DNA from: Cyanophora paradoxa
Lineage: Eukaryota; Glaucocystophyceae; Cyanophorales; Cyanophoraceae
Assembly: GCA_004431415.1 (NCBI GenBank)
Contig: QPMI01000194.1
Location: forward strand, 86,001-150,000
Direction of reading: 5' to 3'
DNA length: 64,000 nucleotides
Shown: in pieces, positions 45,057 to 55,931 of the stretch
How positions within the stretch are numbered: position 1 is the first letter of the stretch
Layout of the letters: each line of letters begins with the position of its first letter
Made by a program: the position numbers and the translations under genes
Notes under the pieces: generated by a model
What the model was told of the DNA's origin: nothing
The model's input: the letters and a program-made list of their open reading frames with translations, nothing else
Database searches by the model: none

Positions 45057-46056
45057 GATGAAGTCGTGTAGACGTAAAGGTAGGAAAGGAGGAGTGGTAG
45101 TGTCAGTGAGGGTGTAAGTCGCGTGTCCCGCGTGTCAGTCCGCAGCCGCAGTCGTCGATCGTTGGCGTGCTAGGGCCTGGAATCGCTGTAAATTTCGGCA
45201 GAGTCTCCCCCTTCAAGCGCCCGTGGTATGCGCGGCGCTGAAGCGGGCGTCGTGGCGGTCGTGGTCGAGGTCGGTTCCTCCGAGGAGTCGCGACGGTCGG
45301 CCGTTGACTGGAGTCGCCAGAGTGTCTGTGCCGAAAATTTTGACAGAGTCTCCCCCTTCGAGGAGTCGAGACGTGCGCGGCGCTGAGGCGGGCGTCGTGG
45401 CGGGGTGTGGTCGATGTTGCCGTTATCGACCGTTACTCCGTTCTTGTCCGTGATGACGCACGCGCCGCCGGTGTCCGTATACTGTATGTAAAAACGTGTC
45501 CGGTAAGCTCCCGGTGTGCGCTAGGCACTCGCCGCGGCAAGATTCAACCTTGGCTCTTGGCGATGGTCGGCAGGCCCGAGATGCTGGCGTGCTTTGGGCG
45601 AGCCCGAGCACGCGGCTTCTCGTTGCGCTATCCGGCGACTGCTTCGGGACGAACCCTCGCAGCGAGCCAGTTGATCGCTAGGCCTGGAGCTTGCGGAACC
45701 GCGGTCGCTTCGGGGCGAACCCTAAGCGGCGCGAAGCGCGGGCTCCCACCGTGTGCGAACGGTGTCCGGTGTGCTTGCCAGCAGCTGCGTCGGCGGGACG
45801 GTTGCGCGAGCGCGACGTCCGGGCCGATGCTGCTCCTTGTCCGCCGGACCGACCGCGCGAGCGAATCGGCCAGCTCCGGAGCTGCCGTTGAGTTGCAAGC
45901 TGACGATCCAATCCCCCTCGTAGTCACTAGCCGGCAGGATGGGCGAGTTGCCCGTTGCGCTGCGATCTCCACGTAGACCACACGGCTACCACCGACCCGG
46001 CCAGAGCAGCTAGGCTAGCTGTCCGGCACGGAGTGCGCGTGGCGTCCGGCGAGGGA
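45057..46056 (-). promoter_or_regulatory. 5' leader of the retrotransposon, 1,000 nt
   Basis: Lies between the 5' LTR and the ORF1 start. No TGG-type primer-binding site follows the LTR (coding-strand sequence TCCCTCGCCGGACGCC). It contains an imperfect direct duplication (CAGAGTCTCCCCCTTC...GCGGGCGTCGTGGCGG at about 45,199-45,268 and 45,341-45,420). It also has three related hairpin-like motifs on the plus strand: GCTTTGGGCGAGCCC at 45,591, GCTTCGGGACGAACCC at 45,641 and GCTTCGGGGCGAACCC at 45,707. The first is the same 13-mer core found in the ORF1 repeats. Confidence 0.6.
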
Positions 46057-46166
46057 TGTTGCCAGCATAGTTTAGCTGGGGACTGGTATCATTGGGGTAC
46101 AGGTACAGACTGGGGGTACAGGTCTACAGGGACTTGGAATAATGGCAGTATATGCTCACTGCAATA
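46057..46166 (-). repeat. 5' LTR (110 bp)
   Basis: Identical to the left copy over its whole length by eye. In the coding direction it starts TATTGCAGTGAGCATATAC and ends TGCTGGCAACA. It is flanked outside by AGGG (46,167-46,170) and then the continuing array sequence TGCACCAGAGG. Confidence 0.93.
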
Positions 46167-46244
46167 AGGGTGCACCAGAGGTTCTGGACCACCGACTGGA
46201 TGCCTTCCATGAGGCAGTCGATTGCGCGCGCCGAGGTGGCAGCT

Positions 46245-46246
<2 letters not shown>

Positions 46247-46283
<37 letters not shown>
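46247..46283 (+). repeat. Poly-G tract, 37 G
   Basis: Uninterrupted run of 37 G. The corresponding position in the other long units has shorter runs broken by A or T (for example GGGGGAGGGG...TGGGG). It precedes GTACTCACCTGCACCG in most units. Confidence 0.9.
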
Positions 46284-46725
46284 CGTACTCACCTGCACCG
46301 TGGCTCAGGTACCGGTGCAAGTATGCACATGTGCATGTGCCTCCTTCCTTGTGCCACCGTGGCATGTCCCTCGCGATCGGTTGCCTTCCAATCCTTTGCA
46401 AACCGTAGTACGGGAGATTAAAGATTGTACATGTGGGTGGTAGTCCTAGTTCTCGCTTTCCACCTGCTAAGATTGACTACTTATGAACTACTTATGACTA
46501 CTGCCTAATTTTTTTCCCGAAAACACAGTCTCGTCTGCGCAAGCCCATCCAGCACAAGAACATTGAAGGCAGTGGGCCAGCAAGGCGAGGCTAGCGCTCC
46601 TGCTCACATGCGCTTGCATACAAAAAAAAGCACTGCGGCAGTTGGTGAACTCCCAGCACGGCTGAGTCAGCTGCTGGATGCGCCCTCAGATTGTCGTCGT
46701 CATGACAGCTAGGCGTGGCGTTTAG

Positions 46726-46736
46726 TATTTAAAAAT
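46726..46736 (+). promoter_or_regulatory. TATA-like box repeated in each unit
   Basis: TATTTAAAAAT, conserved at the same place in the units (also as TATTTAAAGAT), lies about 40 bp before the GTGTACATGTTCACTGAG anchor and some 450 bp before the conserved ORF. A second AT box, CTATTTATG, lies about 240 bp further on. Core-promoter function is a guess from base composition. Confidence 0.3.
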
Positions 46737-46764
46737 CCCCGGCCTGGGCCCCATCTGCAGGAAG

Positions 46765-48823
46765 GTGTACATGTTCACTGAGTCACGAGAAGGCCTGCAG
46801 CTGATCGAGATATCGAGCGTGTAACAGCTGCGGAGATGCCGTGACCCTCGTGCTCATAAGATGCCTTATACCGATCATGATCATCAGATGGTCCGCATCC
46901 ATGATGCCAGGCCAGGCCCATTCATCCATGATGGCATATGCATTGGCACTGTACATGTACGACTGGACAGACAAGCTAGAAGTAAAACGAGGACAGTGCC
47001 CACGGGAGGCCTATTTATGCAGAGATCACACTAAGAGATGCCCTGATCCTTCCAAAATTCTAGGCCTGTCCACTTCCATGCCGCGATGATGCAAAGGCCT
47101 TCTGTGCAAACACTCCTTCGTTTGCGCGACCTGTATCTTTTTCGAATTCAAGGGCTGGGCTGAGGAGGCCCTCAGACTAGAAAGTCTCATTGGTAGGACC
47201 CGCCGACAGCCTTTCGAGTTCAGGCAGCAGGGCCAGCTGGTCCCAGCTGGTTCCAGCTGCCCAGTCTCGTCTGATACAGGTTCACCTCCGCCCTCTCCTC
47301 AAGTTATCATCTATGTGGATGACACTGAGCTTGCCCCTGATATGCTGCCGATCTCTCCTATCCGAATCGACGCTGTTGATGTTGAGCCCGACTTTGCGAG
47401 TCATGCTGTCATTGCTTCCCTAGCTCCTCCCTCTTCTGCCCCTCTGCCTTCTTCTGCGCCTATGATGCCCATGGATACTGATCCTCTTTCTCCTTCTATT
47501 GTCCCGCCTAAGCGTCGTCGCGTGTCTTCCCTGGTGCTCTGGATCATGGTGACAACGTTCCTGGTGTCCTACCTCAGGTCTCTTTCAAATGTTTTCGGCC
47601 CTCACCTCCTCCAACCCTCCCATCCGCTGCCCCTATGGATCTCGCTGATGACCCAGGTTCCCCAATGGTGCTTATCTCTGACGAAGAGACTGATGACATG
47701 ACTGATGGCTGAAGGTTTCACACGTGAGATCGTGACCAGGACTCCCCCAGGCCGGCATTAGGAAGAGGCCCGCATTGGGATGTCTGTGGTTGCTTTCCGT
47801 GTCTGCGTGTATGAGCGCCGGACCGCCGGGGCATACACGGTAGACTGGAAGGCGTTTGCGCCGCCACTACCCTTGCGTTTGCGCCGCCACTACCCTTGTC
47901 TGGTTGGTTCACTGTCGATTGTGCTTCGGGCCTTCGGGTCCTTCGCCTTTCGTCAAAACCGCACAACCGGCTTGGGCGTGTCTTTTACATACTCTTCTTC
48001 TTCCAACTCAATCGATCGCCCCGCGGGGCGCCGACAGCGCTACAGCCTGGAGCCTGGTGCCGGGGCAATCGACGGGGGGGCCATGGGGACGGCATGGCGG
48101 CGGGCGGGGCCGTCGAAGGCACCGGCGTGGCGGCCGTGGCAGCGGCGGGGGAGGAGGGCCCGGCAGGGAGGGTGCACCGGAGGTTCTGGACCACCGACTG
48201 GATGCCTTCCATGAGGCAGTCGATTGCGCGCGCCGAGGTGGCAGCTCCCGGGGGAGGGGGGGGGGGGGGGGGGGTGGGGGGGGCGTACTCACCTGCACCG
48301 TGGCTCAGGTACCGGTGCAAGTATGCACATGTGCATGTGCCTCCTTCCTTGTGCCACCGTGGCATGTCCCTCGCGATCGGTTGCCTTCCAATCCTTTGCA
48401 AACCGTAGAACGGGAGATTAAAGATTGTACATGTGGGTGGTGGTCCTAGTTCTCGCTTTCCGCCTGCTAAGATTGACTACTTATGAACTACTTATGACTA
48501 CTGCCTAATTTTTTTCCCGAAAACACAGTCTCGTCTGCGCAAGCCCATCCAGCACAAGAACATTGAAGGCAGTGGGCCAGCAAGGCGAGGGCAGTTGATG
48601 GGCTAGCGCTCTGCTGCTCACATGCGCTTGCATACAAAAAAAAGCACTGCGGCAGTTGGTGAACTCCCAGCACGGCTGAGTCAGCTGCTGGATGCGCCCT
48701 CAGAAAGCTAGGGTGAATGCGCCCTCAGATTGTCGTCGTCATGAAAGCTAGGGTGGGGGGGCAGCCTGGAGGCGTGGCGTTTAGTATTTAAAAATCCCCG
48801 GCCTGGGCCCCATCTGCAGGAAG
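46765..48823 (+). repeat. Array unit 2 (long)
   Basis: 2,059 bp. It carries a 20-bp internal duplication (GCGTTTGCGCCGCCACTACC, about 47,852-47,890) not seen in other units, and the 8-bp ORF deletion shared with unit 4. Confidence 0.93.
47315..47712 (+). pseudogene. Array ORF, unit 2: frameshifted
   Basis: Matches the unit-1 ORF from the VDDTELAP block to PPKRRRVSS. It then lacks TCCAGACC, which shifts the frame and loses the SDEETDD motif, so the original TGA at 47,710 is out of frame. Unit 4 has the same deletion, so it was duplicated with the unit. Confidence 0.7.
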
Positions 48824-50883
48824 GTGTACATGTTCACTGAGTCACGAGAAGGCCTGCAGCTGATCGAGATATCGAGCGTGTAACAGCTGCGGAGATGCCG
48901 TGACCCTCGTGCTCATGAGATGCCTTATACCGATCATGATCATCAGATGGACCGCATCCATGATGCCAGGCCAGGCCCATTCATCCATGATGGCATATGC
49001 ATTGGCACTGTACATGTACGACTGGACAGACAAGCTCCAAGTAAAACGAGGACAGTGCCCACGGGAGGCCTATTTATGCAGAGATCACACTAAGAGATGC
49101 CCTGATCCTTCCAAAATTCTAGGCCTGTCCACTTCCATGCCGCGATGATGCAAAGGCCTTCTGTGCAAACACTCCTTCGTTTGCGCGACCTGTATCTTTT
49201 TCGAATTCAATGATTCAAGGGCTGGGCTGAGGAGGCCCTCAGACTAGAAAGTCTCATTGGTAGGACCCGCCGACAGCCTTTCGAGTTCAGGCAGCAGGGC
49301 CAGCTGGTCCCAGCTGGTTCCAGCTGCCCAGTCTCGTCTGATACAGGTTCACCTCCGCCCTCTCCTCAAGTTATCATCTATGTGGATGACACTGAGCTTG
49401 CCCCTGTTATGCTGCCGATCTCTCCTATCCGAATCGACGCTGTTGATGTTGAGCCCGACTTTGCGAGTCATGCTGTCATTGCTTCCCTAGCTCCTCCCTC
49501 TTCTGCCCCTCTGCCTTCTTCTGCGCCTATGATGCCCATGCATACTGATCCTCTTTCTCCTTCTAGATGATCTATTGTCCCGCCTAAGCGTCGTCGCGTG
49601 TCTTCTCCAGACCCTGGTGCTCTTGATCATGGTGATAACTTTACTGGTGTCCTACCTCAGGTTTCTTTCAAACGTTTGCGGCCCTTACTTCCTGCAATTC
49701 TCTCCTCTGCTGCCCCTATGGATCTCGCTGATGACCCAGGTTCCCCAATGGTGCTTATCTCTGACGAAGAGACTGATGACATGACTGATGGCTGAAGGTT
49801 TCACACGTGAGATCGTGACCAGGACTCCCCCAGGCCGGCATTAGGAAGAGGCCCGCATTGGGATGTCTGTGGTTGCTTTCCGTGTCTGCGTGTATGAGCG
49901 CCGGACCGCCGGGGCATACACGGTAGACCGTAAGGCGTTTGCGCCGCCACTACCCTTGTCTGGTTGGTTCACTGTCGATTGTGCTTCGGGCCTTCGGGTC
50001 CTTCGCCTTTCGTCAAAACCGCACAACCGGCTTGGGCGTGTCTTATACATACTCTTCTTCTTCCAACTCGATCGATCGCCCCGCGGGGCGCCGACAGCGC
50101 TACAGCCTGGAGCCTGGTGCCGGGGCAATCGACGGGGGGGCCATGGGGACGGCATGGCGGCGGGCGGGGCCGTCGAAGGCACCGGTGTGGCGGCCGTGGC
50201 AGCGGCGGGGGAGGAGGGCCCGGCAGGGAGGGTGCACCGGAGGTTCTGGACCACCGACTGGATGCCTTCCATGAGGCAGTCGATTGCGCGCGCCGAGGTG
50301 GCAGCTCCCGGGGGAGGGGGGGGGGGGGGGGGGGTTGGGGGGGCGTACTCACCTGCACCGTGGCTCAGGTACCGGTGCAAGTATGCACATGTGCATGTGC
50401 CTCCTTCCTTGTGCCACCGTGGTATGTCCCTCGCGATCGGTTGCCTTCCAATCCTTTGCAAACCGTAGAACGGGAGATTAAAGATTGTACATGTGGGTGG
50501 TGGTCCTAGTTCTCGCTTTCCGCCTGCTAAGATTGACTACTTATGAACTACTTATGACTACTGCCTAATTTTTTTCCCGAAAACACAGTCTCGTCTGCGC
50601 AAGCCCATCCAGCACAAGAACATTGAAGGCAGTGGGCCAGCAAGGCGAGGGCAGTTGATGGGCTAGCGCTCTGCTGCTCACATGCGCTTGCATACAAAAA
50701 AAAGCACTGCGGCAGTTGGTGAACTCCCAGCACGGCTGAGTCAGCTGCTGGATGCGCCCTCAGAAAGCTAGGGTGAATGCGCCCTCAGATTGTCGTCGTC
50801 ATGAAAGCTAGGGTGGGGGGGCAGCCTGGAGGCGTGGCGTTTAGTATTTAAAAATCCCCGGCCTGGGCCCCATCTGCAGGAAG
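48824..50883 (+). repeat. Array unit 3 (long)
   Basis: 2,060 bp. In the ORF it shares the unit-1 variants (CATACTGATCC, TCTAGATGATCTATTG, GATAACTTTACTGG), while its other half resembles unit 2. Confidence 0.93.
49382..49795 (+). pseudogene. Array ORF, unit 3: in-frame TAG
   Basis: Same 9-bp insertion and TAG (49,568-49,570) as unit 1, otherwise in frame through PPKRRRVSSPD and PMVLISDEETDD to TGA at 49,793-49,795. There is no upstream ATG in frame, because a TGA precedes FKGWAEE. Confidence 0.65.
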
Positions 50884-52382
50884 GTGTACATGTTCACTGA
50901 GTCACGAGAAGGCCTGCAGCTGATCGAGATATCGAGCGTGTAACAGCTGCGGAGATGCCGTGACCCTCGTGCTCATGAGATGCCTTATACCGATCATGAT
51001 CATCAGATGGACCGCATCCATGATGCCAGGCCAGGCCCATTCATCCATGATGGCATATGCATTGGCACTGTACATGTACGACTGGACAGACAAGCTCCAA
51101 GTAAAACGAGGACAGTGCCCACGGGAGGCCTATTTATGCAGAGATCACACTAAGAGATGCCCTGATCCTTCCAAAATTCTAGGCCTGTCCACTTCCATGC
51201 CGCGATGATGCAAAGGCCTTCTGTGCAAACACTCCTTCGTTTGCGCGACCTGTATCTTTTTCGAATTCAATGATTCAAGGGCTGGGCTGAGGAGGCCCTC
51301 AGACTAGAAAGTCTCATTGGTAGGACCCGCCGACAGCCTTTCGAGTTCAGGCAGCAGGGCCAGCTGGTCCCAGCTGGTTCCAGCTGCCCAGTCTCGTCTG
51401 ATACAGGTTCACCTCCGCCCTCTCCTCAAGTTATCATCTATGTGGATGACACTGAGCTTGCCCCTGATATGCTGCCGATCTCTCCTATCCGAATCGACGC
51501 TGTTGATGTTGAGCCCGACTTTGCGAGTCATGCTGTCATTGCTTCCCTAGCTCCTCCCTCTTCTGCCCCTCTGCCTTCTTCTGCGCCTATGATGCCCATG
51601 GATACTGATCCTCTTTCTCCTTCTATTGTCCCGCCTAAGCGTCGTCGCGTGTCTTCCCTGGTGCTCTGGATCATGGTGACAACGTTCCTGGTGTCCTACC
51701 TCAGGTCTCTTTCAAATGTTTTCGGCCCTCACCTCCTCCAACCCTCCCATCCGCTGCCCCTATGGATCTCGCTGATGACCCAGGTTCCCCAATGGTGCTT
51801 ATCTCTGACGAAGAGACTGATGACATGACTGATGGCTGAAGGTTTCACACGTGAGATCGTGACCAGGACTCCCCCAGGCCGGCATTAGGAAGAGGCCCGC
51901 ATTGGGATGTCTGTGGTTGCTTTCCGTGTCTGCGTGTATGAGCGCCGGACCGCCGGGGCATACACGGTAGACTGTAAGGCGTTTGCGCCGCCACTACCCT
52001 TGTCTGGTTGGTTCACTGTCGATTGTGCTTCGGGCCTTCGGGTCCTTCGCCTTTCGTCAAAACCGCACAACCGGCTTGGGCGTGTCTTTGACATACTCTT
52101 CTTCTTCTCCAGTCTCGTCTGCGCAAGCCCATCCAGCACAAGAACATTGAAGGCAGTGGGCCAGCAAGGCGAGGGCAGTTGATGGGCTAGCGCTCTGCTG
52201 CTCACATGCGCTTGCATACAAAGAAAAGCACTGCGGCAGTTGGTGAACTCCCAGCACGGCTGAGTCAGCTGCTGGATGCGCCCTCAGGTTGTCGTCGTCA
52301 TGAAAGCTAGGGTGGGGGGGCAGCCTGGAGGCGTGGCGTTAAGTATTTAAAGATCCCCGGCCTGGGCCCCAGCTGCAGGGGA
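50884..52382 (+). repeat. Array unit 4 (short)
   Basis: 1,499 bp. It goes from CATACTCTTCTTCTTC directly to TCCAGTCTCGTCTGCGC (about 52,090-52,120), lacking the GC-rich, poly-G and TACATGTGGG segment of long units. Confidence 0.93.
51442..51839 (+). pseudogene. Array ORF, unit 4: frameshifted
   Basis: Carries the same TCCAGACC deletion as unit 2, leaving VDDTELAP and PPKRRRVSS in frame but changing the C-terminal third. Confidence 0.7.
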
Positions 52383-54426
52383 GTGTACATGTTCACTGAG
52401 TCACGAGATGGCCTGCAGCTGATCGAGATATCGAGTGTGTAACAGCTGCGGAGATGCCGTGACCCTCGTGCTCACGAGATGCTTTATACCGATCATGATC
52501 ATCAGATGGTCCGCATCCATGATGCCAGGCCAGGCCCATTCATCCATGATGGCATATGCATTGGCACTGTACATGTAAGATTGGACAGACAAGCTCCAAG
52601 TAAAACGAGGACAGTGCCCACGGGAGGCCTATTTATGCAGAGATCACACTAAGAGATGCCCTGATCCTTCCAAAATTCTAGGCCTGTCCACTTCCATGCC
52701 GCGATGATGCAAAGGCCTTCTGTGCAAACACTCCTTCGTTTGCGCGACCTGTATCTTTTTCGAATTCGATGATTCAAGGGCTGGGCTGAGGAGGCCCTCA
52801 GACTAGAAAGTCTCATTGGTAGGACCCGCCGACAGCCTTTCGAGTTCAGGCAGCAGGGCCAGCTGGTCCCAGCTGGTTCCAGCTGCCCAGTCTCGTCTGA
52901 TACAGGTTCACCTCCGCCCTCTCCTCAAGTTATCATCTATGTGGATGACACTGAGCTTGCCCCTGATATGCTGCCGATCTCTCCTATCCGAATCGACGCT
53001 GTTGATGTTGAGCCCGACTTCGCGAGTCGTGCTGACATTGCTTCCCTAGCTCCTCCCTCTTCTGCCCCTCTGCCTTCTTCTGCGCCTATGATGCCCATGG
53101 ATACTGATCCTCTTTCTCCTTCTATTGTCCCGCCTAAGCGTCGTCGCGTGTCTTCTCCAGACCCTGGTGCTCTGGATCATGAGGACAACGTCACGGTTGT
53201 CCTACCTCAGGTCTCTTTCAAACGTTTTCGGCCCTCACCTCCTCCAACCCTCCCATCCGCTGCCCCTATGGATCTCGCTGATGACCCAGGTTCCCCAATG
53301 GTGCTTATCTCTGACGAAGAGACTGATGACATGACTGATGGCTGAAGGTTTCACACGTGAGATCGTGACCAGGACTCCCCCAGGCCGGCATTAGGAAGAG
53401 GCCCGCATTGGGATGTCTGTGGTTGCTTTCCGTGTCTGCGTGTATGAGCGCCGGACCGCCGGGGCATACACGGTAGACTGTAAGGCGTTTGCGCCGCCAC
53501 TACCCTTGTCTGGTTGGTTCACTGTCGATTGTGCTTCGGGCCTTCGGGTCCTTCGCCTTTCGTCAAAACCGCACAACCGGCTTGGGCGTGTCTTTTACAT
53601 ACTCTTCTTCTTCCAACTCAATCGATCGCCCCGCGGGGCGCCGACAGCGCTACAGCCTGGAGCCTGGTGCCGGGGCAATCGACGGGGGGGCCATGGGGAC
53701 GGCATGGCGGCGGGCGGGGCCGTCGAAGGCACCGGCGTGGCGGCCGTGGCAGCGGCGGGGAGGAGGGCCCGGCAGGGAGGGTGCACCGGAGGTTCTGGAC
53801 CACCGACTGGATGCCTTCCATGAGGCAGTCGATTGCGCGCGCCGAGGTGGCAGCTCCCGGGGGAGGGGGGGGGGGGGGGGGTGGGGGGGCGTACTCACCT
53901 GCACCGTGGCTCAGGTACCGGTGCAAGTATGCACATGTGCATGTGCCTCCTTCCTTGTGCCACCGTGGCATGTCCCTCGCGATCGGTTGCCTTCCAATCC
54001 TTTGCAAACCGTAGAACGGGAGATTAAAGATTGTACATGTGGGTGGTAGTCCTAGTTCTCGCTTTCCGCCTGCTAAGATTGACTACTTATGAACTACTTA
54101 TGACTACTGCCTAATTTTTTTCCCGAAAACACAGTCTCGTCTGCGCAAGCCCATCCAGCACAAGAACATTGAAGGCAGTGGGCCAGCAAGGCGAGGGCAG
54201 TTGATGGGCTAGCGCTCTGCTGCTCACATGCGCTTGCATACAAAAAAAAGCACTGCGGCAGTTGGTGAACTCCCAGCACGGCTGAGTCAGCTGCTGGATG
54301 CGCCTCAGAAAGCTAGGGTGAATGCGCCCTCAGATTGTCGTCGTCATGAAAGCTAGGGTGGGGGGCAGCCTGGAGGCGTGGCGTTTAGTATTTAAAAATC
54401 CCGGCCTGGGCCCCATCTGCAGGAAG
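52383..54426 (+). repeat. Array unit 5 (long)
   Basis: 2,044 bp. Its first half carries the TTAAGTATTTAAAGATCCCC and GAGGACAACGTCACGGTTG variants shared with unit 8. Confidence 0.93.
52941..53345 (+). CDS. Array ORF, unit 5: NLS/SIM-like protein, open
   Basis: Open from a GTG codon (VDDTELAPDMLPISPIR) to TGA at 53,343-53,345 without interruption: FASRADIASLAPPSS, MDTDPLSPSIVPPKRRRV, SSPDPGALDHEDN, SFKRFRPSPPPT, PMVLISDEETDDMTDG. The first ATG in frame is at DMLPISP. The frame upstream is open as far as FKGWAEE but lacks an ATG, so the true start or an upstream exon is unknown. It has a nuclear-localisation-like motif and two SUMO-interaction-like motifs. I do not recognise the family. Confidence 0.45.
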   Translation: MDDTELAPDMLPISPIRIDAVDVEPDFASRADIASLAPPSSAPLPSSAPMMPMDTDPLSPSIVPPKRRRVSSPDPGALDHEDNVTVVLPQVSFKRFRPSPPPTLPSAAPMDLADDPGSPMVLISDEETDDMTDG

Positions 54427-55931
54427 GTGTACATGTTCACTGAGTCACGAGAAGGCCTGCAGCTGATCGAGATATCGAGCGTGTAACAGCTGCGGAGATG
54501 CCGTGACCCTCGTGCTCATGAGATGCCTTATACCGATCATGATCATCAGATGGACCGCATCCATGATGCCAGGCCAGGCCCATTCATCCATGATGGCATA
54601 TGCATTGGCACTGTACATGTACGACTGGACAGACAAGCTCCAAGTAAAACGAGGACAGTGCCCACGGGAGGCCTATTTATGCAGAGATCACACTAAGAGA
54701 TGCCCTGATCCTTCCAAAATTCTAGGCCTGTCCACTTCCATGCCGCGATGATGCAAAGGCCTTCTGTGCAAACACTCCTTCGTTTGCGCGACCTGTATCT
54801 TTTTCGAATTCGATGATTCAAGGGCTGGGCTGAGGAGGCCCTCAGACTAGAAAGTCTCATTGGTAGGACCCGCCGACAGCCTTTCGAGTTCAGGCAGCAG
54901 GGCCAGCTGGTCCCAGCTGGTTCCAGCTGCCCAGTCTCGTCTGATACAGGTTCACCTCCGCCCTCTCCTCAAGTTATCATCTATGTGGATGACACTGAGC
55001 TTGCCCCTGATATGCTGCCGATCTCTCCTATCCGAATCGACGCTGTTGATGTTGAGCCCGACTTTGCGAGTCATGCTGTCATTGCTTCCCTAGCTCCTCC
55101 CTCTTCTGCCCCTCTGCCTTCTTCTGCGCCTATGATGCCCATGGATACTGATCCTCTTTCTCCTTCTATTGTCCCGCCTAAGCGTCGTCGCGTGTCTTCT
55201 CCAGACCCTGGTGCTCTGGATCATGGTGACAACGTTCCTGGTGTCCTACCTCAGGTCTCTTTCAAATGTTTTCGGCCCTCACCTCCTCCAACCCTCCCAT
55301 CCGCTGCCCCTATGGATCTCGCTGATGACCAGGTTCCCCAATGGTGCTTATCTCTGACGAAGAGACTGATGACATGACTGATGGCTGAAGGTTTCACACG
55401 TGAGATCGTGACCAGGACTCCCCCAGGCCGGCATTAGGAAGAGGCCCGCATTGGGATGTCTGTGGTTGCTTTCCGTGTCTGCGTGTATGAGCGCCGGACC
55501 GCCGGGGCATACACGGTAGACTGTAAGGCGTTTGGGCCGCCACTACCCTTGTCTGGTTGGTTCACTGTCGATTGTGCTTCGGGCCTTCGCGTCCTTCGCC
55601 TTTCGTCAAAACCACACAACCGGCTTGGGCGTGTCTTTTACATACTCTTCTTCTTCTCCAGTCTCGTCTGCGCAAGCCCATCCAGCACAAGAACATTGAA
55701 GGCAGTGGGCCAGCAAGGCGAGGGCAGTTGATGGGCTAGCGCTCTGCTGCTCACATGCGCTTGCATACAAAGAAAAGCACTGCGGCAGTTGGTGAACTCC
55801 CAGCACGGCTGAGTCAGCTGCTGGATGCGCCCTCAGGTTGTCGTCGTCATGAAAGCTAGGGTGGGGGGGCAGCCTGGAGGCGTGGCGTTTAGTATTTAAA
55901 AATCCCCGGCCTGGGCCCCATCTGCAGGAAG
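54427..55931 (+). repeat. Array unit 6 (short)
   Basis: 1,505 bp, lacking the 540-bp segment like unit 4. Just before and inside it several homopolymers are one base short (GCGCCTCAG, AAATCCCGGCC, GATGACCAGG). Confidence 0.93.
54985..55388 (+). pseudogene. Array ORF, unit 6: late frameshift
   Basis: Intact to PMDLADD, then one C is missing (GATGACCAGG for GATGACCCAGG, about 55,328), so the SDEETDD motif is read out of frame. The change lies in a homopolymer and may be an assembly error. Confidence 0.55.

Larger units (their letters stand above)
23968..46166 (-). mobile_element. Giant Ty3/gypsy-type LTR retrotransposon, 22,199 bp
   Basis: Two 110-bp direct repeats, identical by eye, at 23,968-24,077 and 46,057-46,166 bound a 22.0-kb interior with three giant minus-strand ORFs (Gag-like, protease-bearing, Pol). 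AGGG is duplicated at the ends, and neighbouring array units show the empty site. The order RT - RNase H - integrase and the DDX35E integrase with H2C2 and GPF modules place Pol with Ty3/gypsy (Metaviridae-like) elements. The 5' LTR is the right-hand one. Identical LTRs and three intact long ORFs suggest a recent insertion. Odd points are the very short LTRs, ends TG...TA rather than TG...CA on the plus strand, no TGG primer-binding site next to the 5' LTR and no purine tract at the 3' LTR. Confidence 0.93.
46167..46764 (+). repeat. Array unit 1, right part
   Basis: Continuation of unit 1 after the insertion: GGTTCTGGACCACCGACTGG, a poly-G run of 37 (46,247-46,283), the TACATGTGGGTGG block, the GCAAGCCCATCCAGC block and the TATTTAAAAAT box. 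Confidence 0.92.

Noticed and set aside
23968-46166. Element as a TIR DNA transposon or Maverick-like element
   Set aside because: The 110-bp ends are direct, not inverted, and the coding content is RT/RNase H/integrase.
49863-50468. 200-codon frames over the GC-rich, poly-G part of long units as genes
   Set aside because: They rely on Gly/Pro translation of homopolymers whose lengths differ between units. Frames change from unit to unit.
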